Origin: Cytospora piceicola
Taxonomy: Eukaryota; Ascomycota; Sordariomycetes; Diaporthales; Cytosporaceae
NCBI GenBank assembly: GCA_023375675.1
Contig: JALQBC010000033.1
Location: forward strand, 1 to 64,000
Reading direction: 5' to 3'
Length of the DNA stretch: 64,000 bases
A program made the position numbers and the translations under genes. Under the pieces are notes generated by a model. That model did not search any database. It was given only the letters and a program-made list of their open reading frames with translations, and was not told the DNA's origin. Below are positions 21,997 through 34,672 of this stretch, piece after piece (position 1 is the first letter of the stretch; each line of letters starts with the position of its first letter).

Positions 21997-24259
21997 ATGA
22001 AGTACAGCTTATTGGCCATGGCCATTGGCCTCCGGGGTATGGCAAATGGAGTGGCTTTTAACAAGACAATTACCTCTGCCGTTCCGAGCCAGACGCAGCC
22101 ATGCGCCATCGTCAGCGCTGCATACGCCAGCCAAATTGCGGCGTCGCCTTCAGCTACGCCCACAGTCGCCGCCTCTGTTGCACATGACTGCTTGATGTCT
22201 GTACCACTCGGCAAGGATTTGGCCATTCAACTCGTTGAGTCGATAGAGCCCTACCTGGAGTGGCAAACAGGTACGATATGTCAGCTCATTCGGCAAGACC
22301 CTAATACTAATGAAGACCTCTCCTTAAGACTCTGCATACAAAGCAGATCCCCCGGCCGATTACTTCTATCCTGGCTACGACATGTTCGCAAGTCTGGCTG
22401 CTGTCCGGTCGAAACTTGAGAACGATACCTATAGCGGCGAATTTGAATTCCAGGAAGATTTATACAAGACCGTCTTCGGACCCGCACACGACGGACACTT
22501 TGTCTTCTATCCTGACCTATTAACCTTGGTTTTCGATTGGAATCGGCCTCTTTCTCTCGTTTCCATCAGCAAGGACCAGTCAAGCATCCCCGAGATCAAG
22601 GTCTACGAGGATGTTATCTCTTCCCCCAGCACCGCCTCCGTTGTGACGCTGATCAACGGAATCGATGCTGCCACATATCTCGCAGACACTATTTACGAGG
22701 CGAGCTGGAATCAGGACGCGGACTCAGCTTACAACTCTATGTTCTACGAGATAGCCTCTCCTGCGGCGGGGTATGGTAAGGGATATTTTCAAGGAGGTGG
22801 TCGTATCCGGTATATTTACCAAGGAGAAACAACTAGCATGACCTTTGCTAATGGTACCCAAATTACTCTGGAAAACTATGCCCACATCAAAGTGCCGCTG
22901 ACGAACGTCACCGATGGAGAGTCCATGTACGAGGTCTTCTGCAATCCCAACGGTTACGATGGCGGAGCAGCCACAGCGACTGTAACGGATGCTCCTGCGG
23001 CTGCCTCAGCGTCTATCATCGGATATCCCGAGCCTGTCATTGTCACCAACGACTCGATTGTGGCAGGCTTCTATCTTGATGGCGACGGTTACGAGGATGT
23101 AGCAGTCATCGTGCTGCTGGCCTTCGAGAGTGAGTCGCCAGCCGAGTTTCAAGAAGTGTGCTTGCAGTTCTTCGCCGACGCGGTGGCCGCTGGGAAGACC
23201 AAATTGGTGGTTGATGTTCAGAGTAACGGCGGAGGATACATTCTACAGGGCTATGACTTCTTCCGACAGCTGTTCCCGCATGTTGTGGAAGACGGCTTTT
23301 CTCGGTGGAAGGATAGCGACTCCTTGGTTGCTATTTCACATGTCGTGTCAGACCTGGTTGCAAACCTTGATCCTTATACCTCCGACAACGAAGACCTGAT
23401 TGGGTTTTACGAGAGCTGGTTCAACTACCGATATGACCTGAACATCACCGACAATCCATTCCTGACTTTCGAGGACAAGTTTGGCCCGGCTGTCTACAAA
23501 GATACAAACTACACCGAGATTATGAGGTGGAACCTGAATGACAACTTGACAACAACAAACTCCACGTTCGGCATGGGTATGGAAATCGCCGGATATGGTA
23601 CGCTAGCAAATCTGTCGCAGCCCTTCAAGGCAGAGAACATCATCCTGCTATACGACGGCGTGTGCGCCAGCACCTGTACGATCGCGTCGGAGATGCTACG
23701 TATCCAGGGTGGCGTCAAATCAGTTGCAATGGGCGGCAGGCCACAAGCAGGCCCAATCCAGGGTGTTGGTGGCGTCAAGGGCGCACAAGTGCTTGACTGG
23801 AGCTCCGTGTACGACTACAATCAATGGGCCTTGGAAAACGGCGGGGACATCATCACCGACGAGCAGACGTCCACCTTGGCCCGGTACACGGATTTGGCTG
23901 TCAACCGCAGCTCGGCCGCTTCTTTGAATTCGAGGGACCAAATCCTCCGGTATAATGTCGATGACGGCCTTCCCGCACAGTTTGTGGCTGAGGAGGCGGA
24001 CTGCAGACTTTATTGGACCCTACCTATGATTACGGATATGAATGCGGTATGGAAAGCTGTTGCGGACTCCGCATGGAATGGTGCTGCGTGTGCATATGGT
24101 AGTATTGCTACCAATACTACGAGCACGAAGAGCCACACAAGCCATACCGCTGGACGAGTCTTACGCCCAAAGAAGAGGCTTTCGGCTACTGTCAACAAGC
24201 GGGTGCTCCCAAAGCCGGTGACTGTCAACACAAAGCTCATGCTCAAGGCTATTCCTTGA
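21997..24259 (+). CDS. Secreted peptidase S41 family protein
   Basis: This is a tail-specific-protease-fold (S41) serine peptidase of the fungal extracellular group. Exons are 21,997-22,270 and 22,329-24,259 with a 58-nt intron that joins WQT to DSAYKADPPADYFYPGYD; the product is 734 aa. The N-terminus MKYSLLAMAIGLRGMANGVAF looks like a signal peptide. The middle has the crotonase-like S41 core (LVVDVQSNGGGYILQGYDFF near residue 390). The probable nucleophile is the Ser of DGVCASTCTIASEM, near residue 538, followed by PQAGPIQGVGG. There are several N-glycosylation sequons. The C-terminal tail is rich in Thr, Ser, Lys and Arg. It probably acts outside the cell; the substrate is unknown. Confidence 0.85.
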
Positions 24260-27200
24260 TTTCGAAGACCTTACGAAATCGAACAGTATTCCTAGAGCTT
24301 GAGGTTTCACACACACTCACGTACTAAATAGTATGTATGTAGTATGTAACTATGTTCGCTTTGTACATACCTGAATCAAAACGGGTGGCTTGACGAACCA
24401 ACAACCTCCGCTTTCTACGAAGTCTTGTAATTGAAAGTAGACTCAGTACGTGTTACCTAGAATAGCCGAGAATGATTACGGAAAAGTCGACCTTCGATAG
24501 ATATTTTCAACATGGATGCAGATGTGAAGATTGTCACTTTCCTGGGAAGCACGGATTCTTGTGTCAATACTTACCTATGTAACATAGCCTGAGAATTGTT
24601 GGGTTGACTGTGCCCTTTACTGCGGTCGCAGCACGCCAAGGCCTTCCATTCCTCGGAGACTGCACGACCTGAAATGGTGAGCCCAGACAGTTTTATAGAC
24701 ACGAACTCTGGAGAAGTAACTATATCAGTGTCGGAGGGGAATGACTGCAATCTAAAACTTAAAAGAGTGAATGCCTTGAGAATGCCGCAGACTTATTACG
24801 TACATACCCTAGGGTAGCCCAGGTCTCCTTAAGCAGCTATTCATAATACCGCACTAGGGTATCTCAGAACAGTTGACATTGCGACAGATTCTAAGCAAGG
24901 ACTCACACACTCCCAAAGCTGTCCTTGATAATAGCAACTCGTCAAACAGGCATGGACTCCATTAGACCGGTACCAACTAGAGACTTGTGGGCAGGCTTTG
25001 TTATCCTCGTATTTTCGTCCCATGAATTAATTGCCGTTGTAGCCACTGCATGTCTAAGCCCTCCAGCCAGATTCAATGTGTGGTATCTGATGGCGATGTT
25101 ATAGGTAGGAAGCAACTGTAGTAAACTAGATGAAGGCACCTATTCACCATTTGACATTGTTTAGTGGTGCCAGAATGTTTGATTGTGCTGATGCTCTGGG
25201 TCAGACCTTGAACATGTTGTAAATCTTGATGAACCACCTGGCTGAGAATTATGTCGCAATAGCAAGGAAAACAGTGCCGTCCAGCTGCTATTCGAAAAGC
25301 ACGACAGGATCCTTGTGGGGAGATATGGGAAGAATGAACCGGCCTATATGGTCATCAAACCCCATTTTGATACTGTACCAGGGGGCCCGGAGTCCTCGAG
25401 TCATACCTAGGCAGTAATATCAGCCTGTTTCACAGAAGCCAACGCCGATACCGAGCATTATCTGGTATCCGATCAATTTCCCTTGCTGATACGGGCTTCA
25501 ACGGCCGTAACCAAGCCTGATGTCGCAGCTGAAGACACGTGCGACTATCATTGGTGGCCACTCCACTTGATACAGAAAGTGAGTAAACTCCGAAAGGAAG
25601 CCATCGTACTCTGTGGGGGGGGGGGGGGCGATCCATGGCGAACGAAAAGAATCCATGCCAGTCACAGCAGCCAATGAGTGAGCAGACCACCTGGGCAGAC
25701 TTGAGACTTGAATGCAGGGACCGTTAGGTACAGGACAGCCAGGCATTGTCAGACCAAAAGGTACAGGGGTGTCATATCAGACTGCCTGTAACCGCAGCGG
25801 AAAACGATGTAAGACTAAGATCATAGAGGCTGTGATCAGGGTTGAGGAAATGAACCCAACCAGAACGCGGCGTTGCAGACTCTAGAGACCGTTCAAGTAC
25901 CCTTTACGTTATATTTCCATAAACAGTTCACTATCGATGAACATTTAAAGCTATCACCGTTTAGAATATCGACGATGTATAATCGTAAGCCGTAGGTAAT
26001 CCGCCTACTAGATCAACGGTACGAATATGCTTTGTAGGCACCGCATCCTAACGGTACTGACAGGGCCTATGCCAGCAATGGCGCGACTATCAATGATAGC
26101 ATTGGAGGAGGAGACGGCTTCGAAGATAACAGAACCGGTCTCGGAAAGGGCAATTGCCACAAAAATGTGCATTCAGCAGCAAAGAGCTGGTAATTGCGCC
26201 TACACCTGGGCATAGGGGCTGGAAGGCACAGTTTGTGAGCATATAAGCCACGCTATAGCAGCCCATGTCCGTCGTTGAAACGGTTGTCAACTGGTGCGTG
26301 TCAGCATCAGGGGGGGCCCCCCTGATGGCCCCCTCAGAACACATTATTCGACAAATTTCACGCACTAGAATTTTATTTCTGATTTTACAAAACTCATTTG
26401 TGGTATGACGGTTTACATTGGTTATCATGGTACTTAAATCCAATACAGCGATGAACATGGATAAGAGATAAGATAGTATGATAGTGAAGACAACACCTGA
26501 GAAGGATGTTGATGCCCAGGCCCTAGTCCAGAGCTCGACCAGTGGCTTCATTATGGTGACCTCGCATTTTGTTTGTCTTTGAGTCTGGCATTGCACGGTT
26601 GGCACCCATGGGTTCTTGAAGCTCAGTCAAGGGTTTTGTGTAACTCTCGGTTTCTCGCGAGTCCTGATCGAGGACCTTCAACGGACATTTGAGGCTGCTC
26701 TTGGGAGCTATGGCCCAAAATCGAGTAAACAGTAACAACACCAACAGAAATAGCAATGGTGGTCCCAGAAGAAGTGTTAATAGCAGTGGGAGCAAAGCAA
26801 CCCTGCTCAAGTCCGCTGACGGTTAATTTACTTTCGTAGGTAAAGAGGGCATGGGGCATGCTTATTACATAAATACTGAGAAGGCGATGTGGGCGGGACT
26901 ATGGGCAGCGGCCTAGTCTTAGGACATATGATCGTATCTTGTATCAGAATCTGAGTCACCTCTTTTCTCTACCTTCCAAGGTTGAACAGACCATCGATGT
27001 CAAAAACATCAAGCTGTTGCATCCCCACCCCACCGTTTCCTATTCAAACCCCGCAACCTTGGCAGGTATATTTAGACAACGCTCATGCACTTCTCAAGAT
27101 GCTTATGTGCTGACAATACATCATGACATCTTCGGGGCCACTCAGGACTTCAAGAGATACTCGTTCATGAGTTAGCGAATAGAGCTGGCGATGCGGCACA

Positions 27201-27819
27201 TACAAACCACATTAATGCTTCTTAACGGTCTTCACCTGTCGCCAACACACTCGCGCCGGAAGCAAACTTCAACTGTGTCCTAGTACACTTCAGAAAATAC
27301 CTGAAGATTCCCTCTCTCGCTCCTAACAGCCCGTGCACCCAGAGCAGGTATATCACGCAGATTATTGAGGACGATTTACACGGCATTGATACCATCATGT
27401 TTATAGAGCCTGATCAAAGGAATTAATCGAGACAAGGCACCAAGTATAGTTCACAGGTCCAGAAGCGGCGAGTCGTAGAGTACACGTGGTGGTATTACTA
27501 CAGGGCTAGTCCAATTACTGCCCAGATGTGTCTGACCGTTGGGCTATTGATTACCTACTTAGGTTCTCCTCGAGCGCTTCACTCTATCAGTTTGGCGAAG
27601 CAGAAAATGCCTCACAAATTGCCACTCAAGGTCATAATGTCATCATCAATGGAGAAGCAGCGATAGCACCCAACCATAGTCTTTTCATGGGTATGAACCA
27701 GTTTGTGGCATGGAGAAAGTAAGGTTAATGTTCCATCTTCTGAGCTTGTCTATGAGAACCAACCAAGCTCTACCACCCTGAGTAGGGTAGAACGGCTTTC
27801 ACAACCTGAGATAAAACTC
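24260..27819. other. 3.5-kb intergenic region, no intact gene
   Basis: No convincing gene is present. A 14-base G run lies at 25,615-25,628. A near-perfect GC palindrome lies at about 26,306-26,325. Two weak coding remnants are noted in the findings: an ankyrin-like piece near 25,250-25,350, and a minus-strand piece at 26,523-26,860 with a hydrophobic segment and polar tail in two overlapping frames. The final part is the 3' flank of the desaturase. Confidence 0.4.
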
Positions 27820-29394
27820 TTATGATTCAATTTTGACAGTCAGATCAGTCGTCCGGTCCGCCTTCTCTGAGGCAGGATCCTTCCATATCTCCACCTCGCA
27901 GCCACCACGCAGAACTGCAACTCGCATAGTGGAGAGTAGATTGTGAGCGGCATTGGAATGCTCATACACACCACCATTGAAGATCGCGGTGGCATCCTTT
28001 CCGATAGCCAGTTGGATGAATGACTTGCCCCCAGGGTGGTCTTTGATGAAATCGCTGACGTCGTGTATCACGCCCGCGATGGACACAAGGGCCCTGCCGT
28101 CTTCGCTCTTGGCCTCGACTACATAATCGTCCCATGACATGATAGGAAGGTCGACAATTGGAACTCCCCAGTCTAACCGATTGCGCCGCCGATCCAGAGC
28201 CTTCTGGAGCTGCTGAACGCGGCCCTTCTCGATTTCATTCTGGCGGAAGCGCTTAAGGTCCTCAGCGAGCCCAAGTTGTTTCCATACCCAAATGGTCCAT
28301 TTCGTTGGATCATACTGCCACCATTCGATAGCGTTCCTGTAATCCGATGGAAATTCGTGGTGAAAATTATGGTAACCTTCGCCAAGCGTGACGAGGGCTG
28401 TTAAGACGTGGTCGCGAGGTGAGCGGCGATCATCGAAAGGCTGCTCTCCGAGCCAATGAGCGAGTGAGTTGACACAGAAGGTAGCTTGTTGGACGACGAA
28501 ACATCGCAGAATGCCGGCATAAATGAAGCCGCCCTGCCAGTCACCCCATAGTAGACCGCATACTGCTGTTGGAAAAACCCAAGCCATTGCGATAATAGCG
28601 TAAAGCATATTCCGATGTTGCCACATAACGACGGGGTCCTACAACGGGTTAATATAGAATACTCAAGTACATTGACCCTTAAAAACAGTCAGTTGTGAAT
28701 GCTTACCTGGTTCAGGTCCGTGATGTCGCATCGGCCTAATTTCTTGTAGTCCTGATGGAACACTACCCAGCCCATATGGGAGTACCAGAAGCCTTTCCGA
28801 ATTGAATATGGATCCTTTTCGGTATCGGTCTGGAATCTCGCAGTTAGTAAAATTCCCGGCAAGTAGCACATGTAATATGCAAGACGTCTCGAGGCCCTCG
28901 CATAGCAGCACTGGGTTGTCACCCAAAGCTACCTTCTGTTCTGAGAATGTGTAAAATGGGAGACGTACAAATCTGTGATGTGCGCGATGATCTCGCGACC
29001 ACGTTCGGATGGACCCCTGGATAGCACCAGCTCCTACGGCAGCTAAGTAGATCTTGAGAGGTGTCGATGCTTTGTAGCAAGAGTGCGCCCAGAGACGGTG
29101 GTATCCTATTTACTTATTAGCATCGTCTATTATTCTACATAGTGTCTGGGAAGTTAGCTTACCGGCCGTGATACCAATTCCAGTGACGGCATAGTAGAAC
29201 ACAGAAAAGATAGCAGTATAAAGACGTAAAGGTGTATAATACGCTCCAATAAAGCCCATAAGGGGAACAAGAACGACGAAGTAGGTGTTGAGCCAATTAA
29301 TGTGCTGGTGCCAATTTTGCCAGGTGAACGGCAGCTCACTGATATGCGGCCCCTTTACATTGGCCGGAATCTTTGCCTTCACATTGTCTGACAT
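27820..29394 (-). CDS. ole1: Delta-9 acyl-CoA desaturase with cytochrome b5 domain (OLE1-like)
   Basis: This ER membrane enzyme introduces the delta-9 double bond into stearoyl- and palmitoyl-CoA. There are four exons on the minus strand: 29,394-29,163, 29,105-28,969, 28,829-28,707 and 28,638-27,820. All three introns (57, 139 and 68 nt) are GT-AG and keep frame; the product is 436 aa. All three histidine boxes are present: YHRLWAHS spanning the first intron, RDHRAHHRF at about residue 120, and [10 protein letters not shown] at about residue 253. Hydrophobic membrane segments follow the N-terminal [15 protein letters not shown]. The C-terminal cytochrome b5 domain shows the heme motif DHPGGKSF (about residue 362) and the second heme-ligand region [11 protein letters not shown]. 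The start is the ATG at [10 protein letters not shown]; an earlier in-frame start lacks family similarity. Confidence 0.93.
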
Positions 29395-32300
29395 CTTGCG
29401 GAAAGAGTAAGTGAGGCGGGCAGAAACCAAGCACCCTTTGATGTGATGAGGCCTTTCTTGATAACCTAGAGGCGCGGGAGACAAATCGGTAATGGGACTA
29501 AACAACGATTAATGAATATATGAAGTTAGATTCGTTTCCCTCTTAAACAATGTAAACAAATTGGGAACGAGGTGAAAGGGTTAATAAGGTGGCAGTGATG
29601 GGTAGTGTGGCGAAGAACAAACCTGCTTATTGCAAGAACCAATATTAAGATTGGCAGTCTCCTGCTATTTACCCCTATTCGCGTCCTAGCTCCTTTTTTT
29701 TGTCCCATTTCGGTTGGGTGGTCCTAGCCACGCCCGGTTCTGTTGGGACCGTAATGTTTCATCTTCATAGCGCAGTTGTACGAGTCGTCACATAGCCCTA
29801 ACAGAGTGTGCGGAGCCTATACAAAGTAGTGCATACCACTTTCTACCCAGCACGTTTTCCAAGGAGGCCTTAGTATAATACAAAATTGTCGAGGACACAG
29901 ATGTGGTCACCGATACCTTCTCCGCAATAAATTATACTGTTTTCTATCCATGCGTAGGAGGAGTTGTTATTAGCCAGCTGGCAATCTTGTACACGAGGTG
30001 AGGTTAACTGTTAGCTGGTCGGGTAGTCCGTTGCTAAGCTAACTTAAGGTTTTCCTTGGCCTGTAGCACGGTACAACAGGATGATTGGTTACTCAAGTGT
30101 GGGCTACTGAGATGTGCCTGAAGCTTTTAGGAAGGAGGCAATATGGTAGGTGAGGTATTTATTGGGAGGCTCGATGTTGTGGTTCCGAATTAACCTTGGA
30201 AGGTGGAAAAGGACGTTGGTTAGATCTTCAAATGTTTGGACACCTTTCTTTCATGCAATGGTCAGTCGTCTTGTATCATACCGATGTAGATCCAGATGAT
30301 CTGCTGTGATTTTGCCGAGTTCTAAACGCGTCCCCAGATGCTCATTCAATTTTGGAGAGCTCCAAAGGCTAACAAGCTCGAAGGTTGTTGCTGGAAGCCG
30401 TTTGCATGGTTGTACACCGGTACAGTATATGCTGGCAGGGAACCGTAATCGATTGCAATTGGCTTTGCAGGGTACCCGCACTGGGATTCAGGGGCGGAAC
30501 CTCGGGGCCCCGGGGCCCCGACTTACACCCCAATTTGCCGCCAATTGGTGCTGCCGTACTGCGCTTACATTCAATGTATCCTTGCAACAAACAACCAACA
30601 ACCAACATTATACGGATGGAGACCAAGGACTAGCCATTTACGTATTGGATGAGCTGAACAATGCACGGTGTATCTGATCAATGCTCGATATGTCATTTGG
30701 ATCACAGTGATTGGTTACTCCAGTACATGGATCCGTATGGTCTTGTGTGCTCCATTACATATGTACAGTTTGTTGATAGCCAACACTCGGGTTAGGTGGA
30801 GTTAATCGAATTATATGCTGCGACGAACCATTCCTTAATTCGTACTTGGTTCGATTACAGAATTCACAATGTGCACGCTATAAACACGAAGCTTTCGGGT
30901 GCCCCTTGAGCCGATGAGCTGTCAACTTATCACAATACCCTCGAAGCGGCCGGAACTCGCTATTTGTGACCCGTTTCTCAATGCTACCTGGAGAGATAGC
31001 ACCCTGAAAATAATGTACCGCGGCTTAGAAAGCATTTGTTCATTCATATCTGGTCCAGGATGGAAAATCATTGGCTTAGTATCTTAGCGGTAACGAAATC
31101 TGGATAGCGCGGGCTTAACAGAGACATAGGACTAGGGCGAGGCGATTGTGAAGAAAGTAGGTCATCTTGGTATATTAGTAGATTTTTTTGACTGCTTAAT
31201 CTGATGGAGCAGATGGATGAAAACATTTATCTGATGATCTTTGTACTAGTAACGCACAGTATAGTTTGTTCACTTACGTACTTGGAATAGCCGGTATGGC
31301 CTACGAATGCGGAATTGACTTCCCGCTACTGCCAAGGATTCTGCCTTATCTTGTGAAGTTCTGGTTCGCTGCTGGGAAATGGCGCATGGCGCTTTGATGC
31401 TTGCGACTTTTGGGGTTGACCTCGTCCGTTAGCTTTTAGTCTATGCTAGCAGATCCAAGAGCTAGCACTAGTCGAAATGAGAGTACTATAACTACCTAGG
31501 TAGCCAAGGACCCCATAGGTAGGTATGGAGCAGCACATCGATTAGAATTCGATGTTGGGACATTGACCCCGCCGTCCTCCGCATGAATGGACCCTGATGC
31601 AATCAAGGCTCTTAGTGAGTATCGAGAATTGTAGAACGGTATTGCTTCGATTGCTTGACATAATTTGTATACATCCCAGAAAGAAAGCCTTTCTGCTGCG
31701 TTCGGTGTTCTGCACCATTACAGGCGAGCAATAATCAGTTCCCATTCCTTTGGTCTCTTTCGTATTCTTTGTCTCTTGTTGGCGTACGGTCAGTTTTCAC
31801 GAGCTTTCGGATCTGTCCAGAAGTTCCATAAGGGACAAGCCAGGCCTAAGGCATTCATGCTTTTGTCAGCTCCAGACCTCTTACCGCATGAGAGTGTGAG
31901 CTCACATTCAAGATTGTTCTCGAGCCTGCTCTGAACTACCGCCGTATCATAAACCATAAACATTGTCATGTACGGACTAAGACCACATACAGCCAGCCAT
32001 CTCCACACTATTTACGCCCTTGAATAGGGTCATTTGCTTATAGATACTGTTTACTTTGATGAACACATTGGCTCTGGCCTGCCTATGATCGTTCTGATCG
32101 CGCTGTCAACTGGTCTGTCAGTTACTTGTTAGTTACACTCAAGTGCTGCGCATGTCCCCTTGATGTGATTAATTAGGCCTAAGCCTGACGAAAGCGTTTT
32201 CAGGACCTGCTAAAAGCTTGTAACCATTTAGTATATAACTTACAGCTCATCTGAAAGGAATGTATGTTATAGATGGATCATATGTTACACACCCAAGTAG

Positions 32301-32829
32301 GGGTCAGGGTTTGCATATATTATCTATTAGTCCATCCACTCAACATATATATTATATCAAGGGTTTATGGATTATAGGGATATGTTATGTGGGGCTTACT
32401 ACTGTAGTCGCGGCGGGTTATCATTGTGAGGTTCGGGGAATGGCACCAACCTTGGAAATGCTCGACTCTATTTGGAGAGGCTTGAGAGACACCAGTAACA
32501 TTTGCAGGAATATAGATCCCACAACTCTTGCGAGATTGACTATATCACAGAACAGCACAAAGTAGCTTATGTAAGTGCGTGGATTTAGCGAAGAGGTGAG
32601 TTTAGCAATCTAAGGCCACTTCATATCGTAACCTTTGCAAAGCACATGAGAAATAGTGGAATATCCAGATTTGACGTACGGAAGAATGTCCCTAACCCTT
32701 GAACGTGCATCTGCACTTAAGCGGCACAGCATTCAGTATACACATCACAACTGATATGTGTTGCCAAGAAAATTGTTCAAAATTCAACATTGAACTTCCC
32801 CATTGTTGTTATCTTTAACACCTCGAATC
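29395..32829. other. 3.4-kb intergenic region between divergent genes
   Basis: This separates the desaturase (minus) and the O-methyltransferase (plus). The first few hundred bases are the desaturase promoter. I see no intact or clearly decayed gene. Minor structure: a GC palindromic run GGGGCCCCGGGGCCCC at about 30,505-30,522, and a TACCTAGGTA palindrome at about 31,492-31,502. Confidence 0.4.
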
Positions 32830-34357
32830 ATGATGTCCGTCCCACACATCGTCGAACTGGCCACGCGTATTGCCACCAATACCTCCAAATTGAGCGACTA
32901 CTTGACAGCCAACAATATTCCCCAACCATCATTCGAACTGAATACCCCTCCTGCCGGGGCTGTGCCAAGGGATGCACCCGAGGGAATTGTGGCTCTGCGT
33001 CAATCTGTCCTCGAAGATACCGCCGAGTTGCGGCATTTAATGCTCGGCCCAAGAGACTACCTGTTAAGCTTCGTTGTGAGTAGTATTCTTGCACTCCCTC
33101 CCCGACCTCATTACGTTTCAACATGCTTGATCTCACACAATAAAACGTAGCATAATGCTCTTCTTCCACAGCAGGCGGTCACCCGCTTTGGCCTGGCTCG
33201 GAACTTGCCTGTTGGTAACGAAACAACATTCGCAGAAATGGCCTCGTCGTCTGGCCTGGCCGAGAGCGATGTGCGTAAGTTAGTGCGCTACGCAGTTTCT
33301 CAGAGGATCTTCGAGGAGCCCCGGCCGGGGGTAGTCGCGCACAGCGCTGCCTCGCGTTTGCTCGCCGAGGATCCTGGATTGCATGATTATGTAGCTACCT
33401 GCTCGGACGAGCTGTGGCAAGCGGCATCCCAGACATGCAATGCCATGGCCAGGTATTCTAGCTCGGAAGAGCCTACTGAAACAGTGAGTATTAATATTCT
33501 CTCCCGAGGTCAGAACTTCAAGCCTGCCAGCGACCGCTGGGAGAGATGGTGTTGAGAGTTGAGGGACTGTGACCGTATTGACCACGGCCGTCCATCGACT
33601 AGGGCTTCTCCTTGGCCAATAACACCAGCAAGCCCATGTATGAGTTCCTGTCGGACTACCCTGAGCGTTCAAACCGCTTCGGAAACATGATGAGGAGTTT
33701 CACGCAAGGAAGGCCTTTCGACCTCAAGTACGTGACGGACTTTTACCCTTGGGAACAACACAGTGGTGGGGTTCTTGTCGATGTGAGTTTATGCATCAAG
33801 TCTAGCGCAATCCGGCGTCATCTCCTATCTAACTTGTCCAGGTCGGTGGCTCGCAAGGCTTCGTCTGCGTTGCCCTCGCCCGAAAATTCCCCTCCATGTC
33901 CTTCGTTGTCCAGGATCTTGAACCCGTCATCACGGATGCTCAGGAACACATACCTGCAGATATTGCGAGTCGAGTGTCCTTCATGACCCACGATTTCTTC
34001 ACGGCGCAACCAGTCGTAGGGGCAGATGTCTACTTCTTTCGGTGGATCTTTCACAACTGGTCAGACAAGTACTCCATCAAAATCCTGAGAAGTCTCATTC
34101 CAGCTCTGAAGCGAGATGCCAAAATCATTATCAGTGATGCGGTGCTCCCGGGGCCAGACGAGATGCCTAAAGGAATGGAGGCCCGGATGAGGAGTTTTGA
34201 CCTGGTTATGACTTCGATTCAGAACGCTAAGGAGAGGGAACTGGGTGACTGGGTAGAAATGTTTCGAAAAGCGGATGAGAGGTTCCAATTTCAAGGGGCT
34301 ACATGTCCGCCTGGTTCGAACCACTCTATCATTGTAGCGGTCTGGAAGGGCCCTTGA
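32830..34357 (+). CDS. SAM-dependent O-methyltransferase (secondary-metabolite type)
   Basis: This is a class I O-methyltransferase of the fungal family that methylates polyketide phenols (sterigmatocystin O-methyltransferase relatives). There are four exons: 32,830-33,075, 33,172-33,483, 33,603-33,782 and 33,842-34,357. Introns are 96, 119 and 59 nt, all GT-AG and frame-preserving; the product is 417 aa. The N-terminal dimerisation/winged-helix part contains AVTRFGLARNLPVG and SSGLAESDVRKLVRYAV. SAM motif I is LVDVGGSQGFVCVALARKFP (about residue 245). Later motifs are YFFRWIFHNWSDKYS and IIISDAVLPG. The general-base His region is FHNW. Two adjacent ATGs start the frame. The decayed PKS end lies 315 bases downstream on the opposite strand, so this gene may be a leftover of a metabolite cluster. 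Confidence 0.9.
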
Positions 34358-34672
34358 TTGTATTCGAGTGGGTTCGGACTGAACGTGTTCGGTACTGGTG
34401 AAATACAGTAAACATATCATTGGCAAATTATGACCGGGATAGATTTCACTCTCCCTTTGAAGTTGTGAATATTACCTAGGTACTCCACGTATTCCGGATC
34501 AGCCCGTTTTGACTTGGTTTTATCATCCACCGCCTAAGCTGCACTACCAGGAACATTCCCACGGACACATGAAATTAACAAATTACATATCAGCTTTCTG
34601 CTTACTCCTCAAGTGATCAACCCACCAGACCGTCTCGTCCACCTGCAGGCGGTGTGTCTTCACATTGCACAC

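Noticed and set aside
25615..25628. 14-base G run as a regulatory element
   Set aside because: An isolated homopolymer in gene-free DNA; may be a sequencing length error.
30306..30677. 123-codon plus-strand open frame in the OLE1-methyltransferase spacer
   Set aside because: Overlapping frames of similar length exist on both strands around a GC palindrome; the sequence has no domain, signal or splice context.
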